The notes: generated by a model from the sequence alone, not told the origin. A stretch of DNA of 64,000 nt from Streptomyces sp. HNM0575 (GCF_012726265.1 NZ_JAASAG010000008.1:248001-312000), one strand, 5' to 3'; shown: positions 26,980-37,084, counted from the stretch's first letter. Numbers and translations: made by a program.

Positions 26980-29900
26980 GTGCAGGGACGTTTCAAGAGG
27001 GATGGCAGCGCTGCGGGGGATCCGGAGCCGCGCGGAATGACGGACCGCGGATCCACACCCCAGCGCGCCCAGCAGAGCGGCCCCACGGCCGCCGTGCATG
27101 AAGAGGACGGCGCGGCGACGAATCGTCCGGCCGTGAAGAGCGACGCCAAGGGCGCCGAGCAGCGGCTCAGGACGCCTCCCGGGCCGGGCTCGCGAGCTGC
27201 CCTGCGCAACTGGCGCATCAGTACGCGTCTGGTCTCGCTGCTCGCTCTCCCCGTTGTCGCGGCAACGACCCTGGGTGCCCTGCGAATTCAGGACTCCCTC
27301 GGCAACGTCGACCAGCTCGACAACATGAAGCTGCTCACGGAGATGACCGAGCAGGCGACCGAACTCGCCTCGGCGCTCCAGGAGGAGCGGGACCGCTCGG
27401 CCGGCCCGCTGACGGCGACCGGGGACTCCAAGGACGACACGGTCGTCGGCCCGCGTGAGAAGACGGACCAGTCCTTCCAGGCGTTCAAGGAAGCCACCTC
27501 CGACATCGACGGCAGCGACCGGTCGATGGCGGGCGTGCAGTCCACCGTTCTGGACATCACGCGGCAGCTGACCGCGATCAAGAACATCCGTGAACGGGCG
27601 TACGACAACCCGTCGTCGGTCTCCCAGACGGTCAACAGCTACAACCAGCTGATCGATTCGCTGCTGTCGCTCTCCCAGGACATGGCGCAGGCGACGAACA
27701 ACTCGGAGATGATCCAGAGCACTCGTGCCCTGTCGTCGTTCTCCACCGCCAAGGAGTACGCGTCGATCCAGCGGGCGATCATCTCCGCCGGTCTCGCGCG
27801 CAAGGGCGGCCCCGAACTCTCCGAGAGCGACCGGCTTTACGCCAAGACGGCCGCCGAGAGCGAGAGCGCCTCCCTCGGCAGCTTCAACCAGATCTACGGC
27901 GAGGAGCGCGCCTCCGAGCTGACGAAGCCGCTCGACGGCGGCGTCGTGAACATCACGCTGGCGGACAAGTACCGCGACCGCGTGCTGAACAACCCCGACG
28001 GCATCAAGAGCGAGAACCGCTCGTACCCCGACTGGTACGACCAGGACCGCTCCAAGATCGACGAGATGGGGAAGATCGAGTCCACGCTGCTCTCGCAGAT
28101 GGAGCAGCAGGCACGTGAACTGCGCTCCGACGCGCAGCGCGAGGCGTTCCTCAACGGCGCCGTCATCCTCCTCGTCCTCGGCATCTCCCTCGTCGGCGCC
28201 TTCGTCGTCGCCCGCTCCATGGTCCGCTCGCTGCGGCGCCTCCAGGACACCGCTCAGGACGTCGCCCGCAAGCGGCTGCCGGAGCTGGTCCGCCAGATGT
28301 CCGAGTCCGAGCCGCAGGACGTCGACACGTCCGTCGAGTCGGTCGGCGTGCACAGCCGGGACGAGATCGGCAAGGTGGCGTCCGCGTTCGACGACGTCCA
28401 CCGCGAGGCCGTCCGGCTCGCCGGCGAGCAGGCCCTGCTGCGGGGCAACGTCAACGCGATGTTCACCAACCTCTCGCGCCGCAGCCAGGGCCTCATCCAG
28501 CGTCAGCTCTCGCTCATCTCCGAGCTGGAGTCCCGCGAGGCCGACCCGGACCAGCTCTCCTCGCTCTTCAAGCTGGACCACCTCGCGACCCGCATGCGGC
28601 GCAACGGCGAGAACCTCCTCGTCCTCGCGGGCGAGGAGCCGGGCCGCCGCTGGACCAGGCCCGTCCCCCTCGTCGACGTGCTGCGTGCCGCGGCCTCCGA
28701 GGTGGAGCAGTACGAGCGCATCGAGCTGAACTCCGTGCCGGCGACCGAGGTCGCGGGCCGCGTGGTCAACGACCTCGTCCACCTCCTCGCGGAGCTGCTG
28801 GAGAACGCCACGTCGTTCTCCTCGCCCCAGACGAAGGTCAAGGTCACCGGTCACGCCCTGCCCGACGGCCGGGTGCTGGTCGAGATCCACGACACCGGCA
28901 TCGGCCTCTCCCCTGAGGACCTCTCCGCGATCAACGAGCGGCTGGCCAGCCCGCCGACCGTCGACGTGTCGGTCTCCCGCCGCATGGGCCTGTTCGTGGT
29001 CGGCCGCCTCTCGCTGCGTCACGGCATCCGCATCCAGCTGCGCCCGTCCGACTCGGGCGGTACGACGGCGCTGGTCATGCTGCCCGTCGACGTCGCGCAG
29101 GGCGGCGCACAGGGCCCGCAGGGCGTCAAGGGCAAGCCCGGCGCGGCCGGTGGCCCCGGCGGCGGCGCGAGCGTCCCCAAGGGCGCCGGTCTCGCGGCTG
29201 CGCTCCAGCGCGGCCCGGGCGGCGGCCCCGGCGGTGCCGCCAAGCTCCCCACCCGTCAGGTGGGCGGCGGCGAACCCCGGCCCGCGCTGCCGGGTTCGGA
29301 CGTCCCGGTGGGCGCCGGCTCCGGCCAGGGCGACGGCGGCGCACCGACCACCAACTTCTTCGGCGACAGCGGCCCCCCCAAGGGCGGCCAGGACCGTCAG
29401 GGCCCGGGTGCCGGGCGGCCGAACCGCCAGGTTCCGCCGCTGCCGCAGCGCACCGGCCCGGCAGGCGCACTGCCAGGCGGCGCGGGAGCCGGCGGCGGCC
29501 AAGGCGGCCAGGACACCGGCGAGTTCGAGCGTCCCGGCGGCGACTGGGGCGGTTCCGCGCCCTGGGAGCGCGAGAGCCAGACGACGGGCGAGTACGCGGC
29601 GCCGCAGTCCGGTTCGGACACGGGCGAGTTCCAGCGTCCCCAATCGCCCTCGGACACGGGCCAGTTCGCGCGTCCCCGGTCGGGTTCGGACACGGGTGAG
29701 TTCCAGCGCCCGCAGTCGCCCGCCGACACCGGTGAGTTCCGGCGGCCGCAATCGCCTTCGGACACCGGCGAGTTCCAGCGTCCGGAGCCCGGGGGGCCCA
29801 GCGACACCTCGCAGTTCATGCGCCCGCAGGACTGGGACCAGCCGCGTCCGAGCTGGGCGTCGGCCTCCGGCCCCGGCGAGGACGGGCCCCGCGGTCACGA

Positions 29901-30591
29901 CGAGTCGGAGTCCAACGACACCGGCGAGTTCGCCCGCCCCGGGTACACCGGCGCGACCAGCGGCGGCCAGGGTGCCGCACCGGGCCGCGAGCAGCAGGCG
30001 GAGCAGCCGCAGAGCGAGCAGGAGACCGCGTACGACCCGGACTTCGGAATACCCTCGGGTCCGCCGGCGGCCGCCGACGCACCGACGCCGATCTTCGAGT
30101 CGATCGAGTCCAACTGGTTCCGCGCCGCGTCGTCGCCTCCGCCCCCGCCCCCGCAGCGGGAGTCCCCCGAGGCGGCGGAGCGTCCCGCTCCGGCGCACGC
30201 GCCCCGGCCGGGTCAGCCGGCCTCGGCCGTGCCGCCGATGCCGCAGCGGCACGCGGCCAACTCCTCGCACGCGGCGCACGCGTCCCACGACACAGGTGCC
30301 CACTGGGGAGCCTCGCCCAACGACGAGCGCTGGCGCCGCGCGGAGCAGGTCCGCCAGCCCGCCGCGGGCGGGGTGACCACCTCCGGCCTGCCGCGGCGGG
30401 TGCCCAGGGCCAACCTGGTCGCGGGCACCGCCCAGCAGCAGTCCTCCGCACAAGCAGGACCGCAGGTCTCGCGTGCACCCGATGACGTCCGTGGCCGGCT
30501 TACCAACCTCCGCCGCGGCATCCAGCAGGGCCGACAAGCCGGTACGACGAACGGCCGCGGCGTGGGCCCCCATTACCAGCAGGAGCGTTAG
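26980..30591 (+). CDS. cvnA: Conservon sensor-kinase-like protein CvnA (first conservon)
   Basis: 1203 residues from GTG 26980 (AGAGG 11 bp upstream; VQGRFKRDGSAAG start). A transmembrane helix near 84-105 and a second near 390-411 flank an extracytoplasmic nitrate/nitrite-sensor-like domain. A HAMP-like linker follows, then a degenerate dimerisation region (LDHLATRMRRNGENLLVLAG) and a HATPase_c domain with N-box LLAELLENATSFSSP near 600 and G-box EIHDTGIGLS near 635. The last 450 residues are disordered, Pro/Gly-rich, with about seven DTGEFQRPQSP-type repeats (29510-29790) and a conserved end GLPRRVPRANLVAGTA. It works with CvnB-D like a membrane G-protein complex. Confidence 0.9.
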   Translation: MQGRFKRDGSAAGDPEPRGMTDRGSTPQRAQQSGPTAAVHEEDGAATNRPAVKSDAKGAEQRLRTPPGPGSRAALRNWRISTRLVSLLALPVVAATTLGALRIQDSLGNVDQLDNMKLLTEMTEQATELASALQEERDRSAGPLTATGDSKDDTVVGPREKTDQSFQAFKEATSDIDGSDRSMAGVQSTVLDITRQLTAIKNIRERAYDNPSSVSQTVNSYNQLIDSLLSLSQDMAQATNNSEMIQSTRALSSFSTAKEYASIQRAIISAGLARKGGPELSESDRLYAKTAAESESASLGSFNQIYGEERASELTKPLDGGVVNITLADKYRDRVLNNPDGIKSENRSYPDWYDQDRSKIDEMGKIESTLLSQMEQQARELRSDAQREAFLNGAVILLVLGISLVGAFVVARSMVRSLRRLQDTAQDVARKRLPELVRQMSESEPQDVDTSVESVGVHSRDEIGKVASAFDDVHREAVRLAGEQALLRGNVNAMFTNLSRRSQGLIQRQLSLISELESREADPDQLSSLFKLDHLATRMRRNGENLLVLAGEEPGRRWTRPVPLVDVLRAAASEVEQYERIELNSVPATEVAGRVVNDLVHLLAELLENATSFSSPQTKVKVTGHALPDGRVLVEIHDTGIGLSPEDLSAINERLASPPTVDVSVSRRMGLFVVGRLSLRHGIRIQLRPSDSGGTTALVMLPVDVAQGGAQGPQGVKGKPGAAGGPGGGASVPKGAGLAAALQRGPGGGPGGAAKLPTRQVGGGEPRPALPGSDVPVGAGSGQGDGGAPTTNFFGDSGPPKGGQDRQGPGAGRPNRQVPPLPQRTGPAGALPGGAGAGGGQGGQDTGEFERPGGDWGGSAPWERESQTTGEYAAPQSGSDTGEFQRPQSPSDTGQFARPRSGSDTGEFQRPQSPADTGEFRRPQSPSDTGEFQRPEPGGPSDTSQFMRPQDWDQPRPSWASASGPGEDGPRGHDESESNDTGEFARPGYTGATSGGQGAAPGREQQAEQPQSEQETAYDPDFGIPSGPPAAADAPTPIFESIESNWFRAASSPPPPPPQRESPEAAERPAPAHAPRPGQPASAVPPMPQRHAANSSHAAHASHDTGAHWGASPNDERWRRAEQVRQPAAGGVTTSGLPRRVPRANLVAGTAQQQSSAQAGPQVSRAPDDVRGRLTNLRRGIQQGRQAGTTNGRGVGPHYQQER

Positions 30592-31014
30592 TTGAGTCCG
30601 ATGAGCCAGGCGGCGCAGAATCTGAACTGGTTGATCACCAACTTCGTGGACAACACCCCAGGTGTGTCGCACACGGTGGTGGTCTCCGCGGACGGCCTCC
30701 TTCTGGCCATGTCCGAGGGATTCCCGCGCGACCGCGCCGACCAGTTGGCGGCGGTCGCGTCCGGGCTGACCTCACTGACCGCGGGAGCCTCCCGGATCTT
30801 CGAAGGAGGTCCTGTCAACCAGACAGTGGTGGAGATGGAGCGCGGCTTCCTCTTCATCATGTCCATATCCGACGGTTCGTCGCTCGCAGTCCTCGCCCAT
30901 CCGGAGGCCGACATCGGTCTCATCGGATACGAGATGGCGCTGCTGGTGGACCGTGCGGGAACCGTCCTCACCCCTGATGTGCGCGCTGAACTTCAGGGGA
31001 GCATCCTCAACTGA
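30592..31014 (+). CDS. cvnB: Conservon roadblock/LC7 protein CvnB (first conservon)
   Basis: 140-residue roadblock/LC7 domain, likely regulator of the CvnD GTPase as MglB is of MglA. TTG at 30592 is chosen: AGGAG ends 6 bp upstream, and the second conservon has GTG at the same codon (SPMSQAAQNLNWL follows in both); the commonly chosen ATG at 30601 would leave 15 bp. It begins immediately after the cvnA stop. 134 of 140 residues are identical to the second CvnB. Confidence 0.93.
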   Translation: MSPMSQAAQNLNWLITNFVDNTPGVSHTVVVSADGLLLAMSEGFPRDRADQLAAVASGLTSLTAGASRIFEGGPVNQTVVEMERGFLFIMSISDGSSLAVLAHPEADIGLIGYEMALLVDRAGTVLTPDVRAELQGSILN

Positions 31015-31088
31015 TCTGAAAGCTCCCGCTACATGAGCCACCTCAGACCTTTACTCGACCCCGACCTCATGCCTCGCCCGGAGGAGCC

Positions 31089-31499
31089 ATGACCCCGCCA
31101 GCCTCGCCCGGCCCGTACGGTGCCCCATACCAGCACGCACCGTACGGAGGTGAGGGCGACCAGCCGCTGGTGCGCCCTTATGCGATGACGGGTGGCCGAA
31201 CCAGGCCGCGGTACCAGCTCGCCATCGAAGCGCTGGTGAGCACGAGCGCCGACCCGGTCCAACTGCAAGGTCTGCTCCCGGAGCACCAGCGCATCTGCCA
31301 CCTGTGCCGTGAGGTCAAGTCGGTCGCGGAGGTCTCCGCCCTGCTCGCGATACCGCTGGGCGTGGCCCGGATCCTGGTCGCCGATCTCGCCGAGGCCGGA
31401 ATGGTGGCCATCCACCAGCCCGGCGGCGGCTCCGAGCCCGGCGGCGCGCCAGATGTGACGTTGCTCGAAAGGGTGCTCAGTGGACTTCGCAAGCTCTAG
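31089..31499 (+). CDS. cvnC: Conservon DUF742 protein CvnC (first conservon)
   Basis: 136 residues with the DUF742 core: PLVRPYAMTGGRTRPRYQLAIEALV, QRICHLCREVKSVAEVSALLAIPLGVARILVADLAEAG and the end DVTLLERVLSGLRKL. The middle looks like a winged helix-turn-helix, although DNA binding is not established. Start ATG 31089 has GAGGAG 4 bp upstream. It overlaps cvnD by 20 bp. The N-terminal tail is only about 20 residues, against about 95 in the second copy. Confidence 0.93.
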   Translation: MTPPASPGPYGAPYQHAPYGGEGDQPLVRPYAMTGGRTRPRYQLAIEALVSTSADPVQLQGLLPEHQRICHLCREVKSVAEVSALLAIPLGVARILVADLAEAGMVAIHQPGGGSEPGGAPDVTLLERVLSGLRKL

Positions 31500-32100
31500 C
31501 CCGCAGACGGGCCAGATGGTGGGTTACGGAGCAGGAGCACCGGCCCCGAGCCGTGCGACGACCTCCGCGAAGATCGTGGTGGCCGGCGGCTTCGGCGTGG
31601 GCAAGACGACCTTCGTGGGCGCCGTCTCCGAGATCAACCCGCTCCGTACGGAAGCGGTCATGACGTCCGCGTCCGCCGGGATCGACGATCTGACCCACAC
31701 CGGCGGCAAGACCACCACGACGGTGGCCATGGACTTCGGCCGCATCACGCTGGACGACGACCTGATCCTGTATCTGTTCGGCACACCCGGGCAGGATCGT
31801 TTCTGGTTCATGTGGGACGACTTGGTGCGCGGTGCGATCGGCGCCGTGGTCCTCGTCGACACCCGGCGTCTGGCTGACTGTTTCCCGGCCGTGGACTACT
31901 TCGAGAACTCCGGCCTGCCGTTCATCATCGCGCTGAACGGCTTCGACGGGCATCAGCCCTACACACCCGAAGAGGTCCGCGAGGCCCTTCAGATCGGGCC
32001 CGACGCCCCGATCATCACCACGGACGCGCGCCACCGTGCCGAGGCGAAGAGCGGGCTGATCACGCTGGTCGAACACGCGCTGCTCGCCCGCCTCAAGTAG
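31480..32100 (+). CDS. cvnD: Conservon Ras-like GTPase CvnD (first conservon)
   Basis: 206 residues, MglA-like small GTPase. P-loop GGFGVGKTTF near 37, switch region with DFGRI, GTPGQDRFWFMWDDL as the DxxG-type motif, and NGFD in place of NKxD. No lipid anchor motif is visible; membrane association is probably through CvnA. The GTG start lies inside cvnC, so they are coupled. It ends the operon, followed by a terminator. Confidence 0.94.
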   Translation: MDFASSSPQTGQMVGYGAGAPAPSRATTSAKIVVAGGFGVGKTTFVGAVSEINPLRTEAVMTSASAGIDDLTHTGGKTTTTVAMDFGRITLDDDLILYLFGTPGQDRFWFMWDDLVRGAIGAVVLVDTRRLADCFPAVDYFENSGLPFIIALNGFDGHQPYTPEEVREALQIGPDAPIITTDARHRAEAKSGLITLVEHALLARLK

Positions 32101-32108
32101 GCCGCGCC

Positions 32109-32134
32109 GCCGGCCGGTTCGCCCACCGGCCGGC
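32109..32134 (+). terminator. Terminator after the first conservon
   Basis: Perfect 10-bp stem (GCCGGCCGGT and complement) with a 6-nt loop, 9 bp after the cvnD stop. Confidence 0.7.
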
Positions 32135-32597
32135 ATGACGGCCGCGGCTGACCGGCGGGTGCGGCCTCGTCGGCGAGCGGCCCGTGCGCACCCGAGCGCC
32201 GCATGCCGGTGCCCGACTCGCCCCGTACGGACCCGAGTTGGCGCCCGCTCCGGCAGCCGCCGGGAAGCTTCGCCGGGCGATTCAGCGCCGCCCGGCCGCG
32301 TCCCGCCGCGCGCTCCTTCAGGTTCATAACGTTTCGACAGTGAATTACGAAGCTGTGAATACGGCTGGCGAGCAGAAGGCTTCACTCTGCTCACAAATCC
32401 CGGACTCTTCGCACCTCTCGCCCCTTTATGCCCTATTCGGCAGCCCCGTCGAGCCCTCGTACCGGCCTCGATGAAGTGTTTGGCTGACGCAGTCCTGACG
32501 TGCTGAAATGCGCTGAAACTCAGCGGTAGTGAGTTGGCACGTCGCCGGCCCGTGGACGTCGGATACGGACACCGGGGGTCAAGAGGTGAGGAGTCGC
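32135..32597. promoter_or_regulatory. Promoter region of the second conservon
   Basis: No gene seen. 32325-32480 is AT-richer (for example around CATAACGTTTCGACAG) than its surroundings and is the likely promoter zone. No exact -35/-10 pair can be fixed. Confidence 0.4.
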
Positions 32598-35500
32598 GTG
32601 AGGCGAAGCAAGACGGGCGCTGCGACAGGGACCCGGGTGGAGTCGAGAGGCAACTTCACCCCGCCGTCGCGGGTTTCGGCGACATCCGACCTGCCCGACG
32701 GGCCGGGACGCCCCGGCAGCCGCTTCGCGGTCCGCAACTGGCGGGTGCGTACGAGGCTCTACGCCATCCTCCTCATCCCCGTGGCCGTAGGTCTGGTCTT
32801 CGGCGGCTTCCGCGTCAACGACTCGATAGACACCTGGAACGAGGCCGAGGACGCACAGCACACCGCCGAACTCGTCCGCGCCGCCGCCGCGTACGGCAAC
32901 GCCATCCTCGACGAGCGCGACCGCACCGCCGCACCTCTGCTGGCGGGCCACCGCAACGACCCGGTGGTCGACAAGGCCCGCAAGGTCACCGACCGCGCCA
33001 AGAAGGACTTCGACGACGCGGTGGCGGCCATGCCGGACAAGCCGGGCCTCCAGCGACGTCTCGCCGTCTTCCGCAAGGGCGAGCCCAAGTTGGGCCCCCT
33101 GCGCGCCGCCGCGTACACCAAGCGGCTGGGCGGAGTGCAGACCGAGGAGGGCTACGTCGAGGTCCAGCACCCGCTGATGGAGTTCTCCAACGAACTCGGC
33201 TTCGGCACCGGCAACGTCACCTCCTACGGCCGCACGGTCTATTCGGTCTCGCTCGGCAAGGCCGCCCAGTCGCTGGAGCGCTCCATCGGCATGCACCTGC
33301 TGCTGAGCCCCGGCCCCGGCAAGGCGGACACGAAGCGGCAGAACACGGCCCTGACCTCCTACGCGTACCTCGAACGCATCGCCCTGGAGGAGTACGTGGG
33401 CGGCGGGCGCCCCACGGACGTGAAGCTGCTGAAGGAGGAGACCGCCAAGGCCGAGGCCAAGGGCAAGGCCCGTGTGGCCAAGGCCAGGGCCCAAGCGACC
33501 GCGGCGGGCAAGGAGTTCGTGCCCCCGCCGTCGACGGAGAAGGCGATCCCCGTCATCGTCTCCGGCGCCGGGAAGCGCGCGCTCGCCGCCCAGGGCATCA
33601 CCCCCGAGAGCTGGTTCGCGACGAGCACCGGCAAGTTCGACGCGTACCGCGCCGTCGAGAAGGAACTCGCCGACCGCGCCGTCGCGGAGACGGCCCGGAT
33701 CTCCGACGACGCCGCCCGCGACGCCCTGATCAACGGGGTCATCGTCCTCGTCGCCCTGCTGCTCGCCTTCTTCCTCGCGGGCATGATGGCCCGCTCGATG
33801 AGCCGCAGCATGGGCAGTCTGCGCAACGCCGCGTTCGACGTGGCCGAGCAGCGGCTGCCGATGCTCGTCGACCAGCTGTCGCGCACGGATCCGGGCCGAG
33901 TCGACACCCGTGTCGCACCCATTCCGCTCGACAGCACCGACGAGATCGGCGAAGTCGCCCGCGCCTTCGACCAGGTGCACCGCGAGGCCGTGCGTCTCGC
34001 CGCCGAACAGGCGCTGCTGCGCGGAAACGTCAGCGCCATCTTCACCAACCTCTCCAGCCGCACGCAGGGCCTCATCGAGCGCCAACTCGGCCTCATCTCC
34101 GACCTGGAGAACAACGAGGCCGACCCGGAGCAGCTGGAGAGCCTCTTCCGGCTCGACCACCTCGCGACCCGTATGCGGCGCAACGGCGAGAACCTCCTCG
34201 TCCTCGCCGGCGAGGAACCGGGCCGCAGCTGGAACGAGCCGGTGCCGCTGGTCGACATCCTCCGCGCCGCCTCGTCCGAGGTGGAGCACTACGAGCGCAT
34301 CGAACTCTCCGGGGTCCCCGAGACCGAGATCCACGGCGACGTCGTCAACGACCTCGTGCATCTGCTCGCCGAACTCCTGGAGAACGCCACCTCGTTCTCC
34401 TCGCCGCAGACCCGGGTCGAGGTCACCGCGACCCGCCTGCCCGACGACCGGGTCGTGATCGAGATCCACGACAAGGGCGTCGGACTGACCGCGGAGGACT
34501 TCGCGGACATCAACCACAAGCTGGCCAACCCGCCGACCGTCGACGCGAGCCTCGCCCGACGCATGGGCCTGTACGTCGTGGGCCGCCTCGCCGACCGGCA
34601 CGGGATCCGCGTCCAACTGCGGCCCTCCGGCGAGCAGATCGGCACGACGTGCCTGGTCATGCTCCCCGAGGGGATCACCCAGGGCGGCGGCGGCGAGGAC
34701 GAGGGCTACGAGGACTTCACGGTCTCCCGCATCATGCCCGAGGTCCCGCCGGGCCCGGGCATGCCCGAGCCGCCCGGGTACGGCCGCGGACTGCCGCCGT
34801 CCCGCAACGCGGGCGAACTCGGCTACGACGGCGGCAGTTACGAGGTGCCCGACGACCTCTCCTCGCTCGGCCCCGTCCATCCGATAGGGCGCGCGCAGCT
34901 GCGCGACGAGGCCCGCGAGGCGATGGAGGCCCGGCAGCGCGAGGAGGCGGAGTACGCGCGCGACGACGTGTGGGACGCGCCGGGCGGACAGCACCGGTGG
35001 CAGGAACCCCCGCGGGGTCAGGAGCCTCCACGTGGCCAGGTGCCTCCGCAGCGCGAGGAGCCCGGCCGGACCGGGGAGTTCCCGCTGCCCCAGGAGTTCC
35101 AGCGGCCTCAGGAGTTCGAGCGGCCTCAGGAGTTCGGGCAGCCTCAGGAGTTCGGGCAGTGGGGAGAGCCGCCGCAGCGCGGCGAGCCCCGTGAGCCGGG
35201 ACGGGCACCGGAGTTCCCCCCTCGCCAGCAGTTCCCCGACCGCCCGTCGTTCCCGGCCTTCCGCGGCCAGCGGGAGCCCGAGCCGGGGCCGCAGCCGCCG
35301 GAACCCCAACTGCCCTCGCAACCCGACCAGTTGTACTCCGGCGGGAGCCACTACGCTTCACCGGGACCAGAAGCGGAATCCGGTACGGGCGTTCACGAAG
35401 ATGGGCCTGACCGCGTAGGCTTCGACCGTCCGGGCCCGGCCCCGAGCAGTTACCGCACCACGACCGGCGCCGGTCTTCCGCGCCGGGAGACGGCGCAGTC

Positions 35501-35861
35501 ACGGCAGGTGGACGGGCCGGCAGAGCAACACCAGCAGCACCAGCCTCAACCGGAACCCTCCGAGGATTGGCGTAACGCCAACGACGAGCGCTGGAGCCGG
35601 GCCGGCCGAGTGCGTGATCCACAGACCAGCGGGGTCACTTCATCCGGCCTTCCCCGGCGGGTGCCCAGGGCCAACCTGGTCGCGGGCACCGCCGAAGCGA
35701 ACCCCACGGGAGGCCCCATGGTCTCCCGCGCACCCGAGGACGTCCGCGGCAGGCTGAGCAACCTCCACCGCGGCATCCGACGAGGGCGCGGAGCGGGTGA
35801 CGCCTCCCAGAATGACCGACAGGGCTTCGGCCCCGGCAGCACCTACGATCAGGAGCGTTAG
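32598..35861 (+). CDS. cvnA: Conservon sensor-kinase-like protein CvnA (second conservon)
   Basis: 1087 residues from GTG 32598 (AGGAG 4 bp upstream; VRRSKTGAATGT start; GTG 32586 is an alternative). Transmembrane helices near 52-72 and 378-400 enclose a sensor domain, then a HAMP-like linker and a HATPase_c domain (LLAELLENATSFSSP, EIHDKGVGLT). The sensor domain has a charged Lys/Ala-rich insert near 280-310. The tail contains tandem EFxRPQ units encoded by 18-bp DNA repeats (35084-35160) and the same GLPRRVPRANLVAGTA end as the first copy. The kinase core is close to the first copy, but the sensor is different. Confidence 0.9.
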   Translation: MRRSKTGAATGTRVESRGNFTPPSRVSATSDLPDGPGRPGSRFAVRNWRVRTRLYAILLIPVAVGLVFGGFRVNDSIDTWNEAEDAQHTAELVRAAAAYGNAILDERDRTAAPLLAGHRNDPVVDKARKVTDRAKKDFDDAVAAMPDKPGLQRRLAVFRKGEPKLGPLRAAAYTKRLGGVQTEEGYVEVQHPLMEFSNELGFGTGNVTSYGRTVYSVSLGKAAQSLERSIGMHLLLSPGPGKADTKRQNTALTSYAYLERIALEEYVGGGRPTDVKLLKEETAKAEAKGKARVAKARAQATAAGKEFVPPPSTEKAIPVIVSGAGKRALAAQGITPESWFATSTGKFDAYRAVEKELADRAVAETARISDDAARDALINGVIVLVALLLAFFLAGMMARSMSRSMGSLRNAAFDVAEQRLPMLVDQLSRTDPGRVDTRVAPIPLDSTDEIGEVARAFDQVHREAVRLAAEQALLRGNVSAIFTNLSSRTQGLIERQLGLISDLENNEADPEQLESLFRLDHLATRMRRNGENLLVLAGEEPGRSWNEPVPLVDILRAASSEVEHYERIELSGVPETEIHGDVVNDLVHLLAELLENATSFSSPQTRVEVTATRLPDDRVVIEIHDKGVGLTAEDFADINHKLANPPTVDASLARRMGLYVVGRLADRHGIRVQLRPSGEQIGTTCLVMLPEGITQGGGGEDEGYEDFTVSRIMPEVPPGPGMPEPPGYGRGLPPSRNAGELGYDGGSYEVPDDLSSLGPVHPIGRAQLRDEAREAMEARQREEAEYARDDVWDAPGGQHRWQEPPRGQEPPRGQVPPQREEPGRTGEFPLPQEFQRPQEFERPQEFGQPQEFGQWGEPPQRGEPREPGRAPEFPPRQQFPDRPSFPAFRGQREPEPGPQPPEPQLPSQPDQLYSGGSHYASPGPEAESGTGVHEDGPDRVGFDRPGPAPSSYRTTTGAGLPRRETAQSRQVDGPAEQHQQHQPQPEPSEDWRNANDERWSRAGRVRDPQTSGVTSSGLPRRVPRANLVAGTAEANPTGGPMVSRAPEDVRGRLSNLHRGIRRGRGAGDASQNDRQGFGPGSTYDQER

Positions 35862-35862
35862 T

Positions 35863-36285
35863 GTGAGCCCGATGAGCCAGGCGGCGCAGAACCTGAACTG
35901 GTTGATCACCAACTTCGTGGAGAGCACCCCAGGTGTGTCCCACACTGTGGTGGTCTCCGCGGACGGACTTCTGCTCGCGATGTCCGAGGGCTTCCCGCGC
36001 GATCGCGCCGACCAGTTGGCGGCGGTCGCGTCCGGGCTGACCTCACTCACGGCCGGAGCCTCCCGGATCTTCGAGGGCGGCGGAGTGAACCAGACGGTTG
36101 TGGAGATGGAGCGTGGATTTCTCTTCATCATGTCCATCTCGGACGGTTCTTCGCTCGCGGTTCTTGCACACCCCGAGGCGGACATCGGCCTCGTCGGGTA
36201 CGAAATGGCACTTCTCGTCGATCGCGCGGGTACGGTCCTGACCCCGGATCTCCGTGCCGAACTGCAAGGAAGCCTGCTGAACTAG
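35863..36285 (+). CDS. cvnB: Conservon roadblock/LC7 protein CvnB (second conservon)
   Basis: 140 residues, roadblock/LC7 fold, differing from the first CvnB at only 6 positions. GTG 35863 follows the cvnA stop, with AGGAG 7 bp upstream, and reads VSPMSQAAQNLNWL. The near-identity makes cross-talk with the other conservon's GTPase plausible, or indicates recent gene conversion. Confidence 0.93.
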   Translation: MSPMSQAAQNLNWLITNFVESTPGVSHTVVVSADGLLLAMSEGFPRDRADQLAAVASGLTSLTAGASRIFEGGGVNQTVVEMERGFLFIMSISDGSSLAVLAHPEADIGLVGYEMALLVDRAGTVLTPDLRAELQGSLLN

Positions 36286-36421
36286 TCCTCAACCGGCAGA
36301 CAGGCAGTGCGCGTTGCGCCCGAGCGCCATAAAGTGCGGAGGTGCGGAGCCCGCTGAAGGTGGTGCCGGAGCAGGACGGAACAATGTGTGGCCCGCACGT
36401 CCGTAAGTCGGAGGAGGAAAC

Positions 36422-37084
36422 ATGACAATGCCCCCAGGCGGCCCGTCGTCGTACGGCAGCGGTCATGAGAACGGGCGCCCGAGGCGCTTCAACTTCCCCT
36501 CCACGCCCAGCAGCCGGCACGCCGCTCCGCAGCAGCCCGGAGACGAGCCGCAGGGGCACGGACAGCAGCCGCCGCCACCGCCGCGGCGCCGGCAGCCGTC
36601 CCGTTATGACGAGGGTCTCTACGACTCCTCGCGTTACGGGGAGTACGAGCGCCGCCAGTTCGAGCAGGCACCGCCGCCCCGCATCCAGCCGGTGCAGCCG
36701 CAGCCGCGCAAGAAGCCCGAGCAGGGCGGCCGCAGCGAGCAGCAGCCCCTGGTGCGCCCGTACGCAATGACGGGTGGACGGACCCGTCCCCGCTACCAGC
36801 TAGCCATCGAGGCGCTGGTGCACACGTCGGCCGAACCCGCGAGGCTCCAGGGCCAGTTGCCCGAGCACCAGCGGATCTGCCGCCTGTGCTACGAGATCAA
36901 ATCGGTAGCTGAGATCTCTGCACTTCTCACCATTCCCCTCGGCGTCGCCCGTATCCTCGTCGCCGACCTGGCCGAAGCGGGTCTCGTCGCCATCCACCAG
37001 CCTGGCGGCGACGACGCCAACTCCGACGGCCAGCCAGACGTGACACTGCTCGAAAGGGTGCTCAGTGGACTTCGGAAGCTCTAG
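36422..37084 (+). CDS. cvnC: Conservon DUF742 protein CvnC (second conservon)
   Basis: 220 residues from ATG 36422 (GGAGGAGG upstream). The C-terminal 125 residues are the DUF742 core (PLVRPYAMTGGRTRPRYQLAIEALV ... DVTLLERVLSGLRKL). The first 95 are a disordered Pro/Gln/Arg-rich extension absent from the first copy. It overlaps cvnD by 20 bp in the same way as in the first conservon. Confidence 0.92.
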   Translation: MTMPPGGPSSYGSGHENGRPRRFNFPSTPSSRHAAPQQPGDEPQGHGQQPPPPPRRRQPSRYDEGLYDSSRYGEYERRQFEQAPPPRIQPVQPQPRKKPEQGGRSEQQPLVRPYAMTGGRTRPRYQLAIEALVHTSAEPARLQGQLPEHQRICRLCYEIKSVAEISALLTIPLGVARILVADLAEAGLVAIHQPGGDDANSDGQPDVTLLERVLSGLRKL

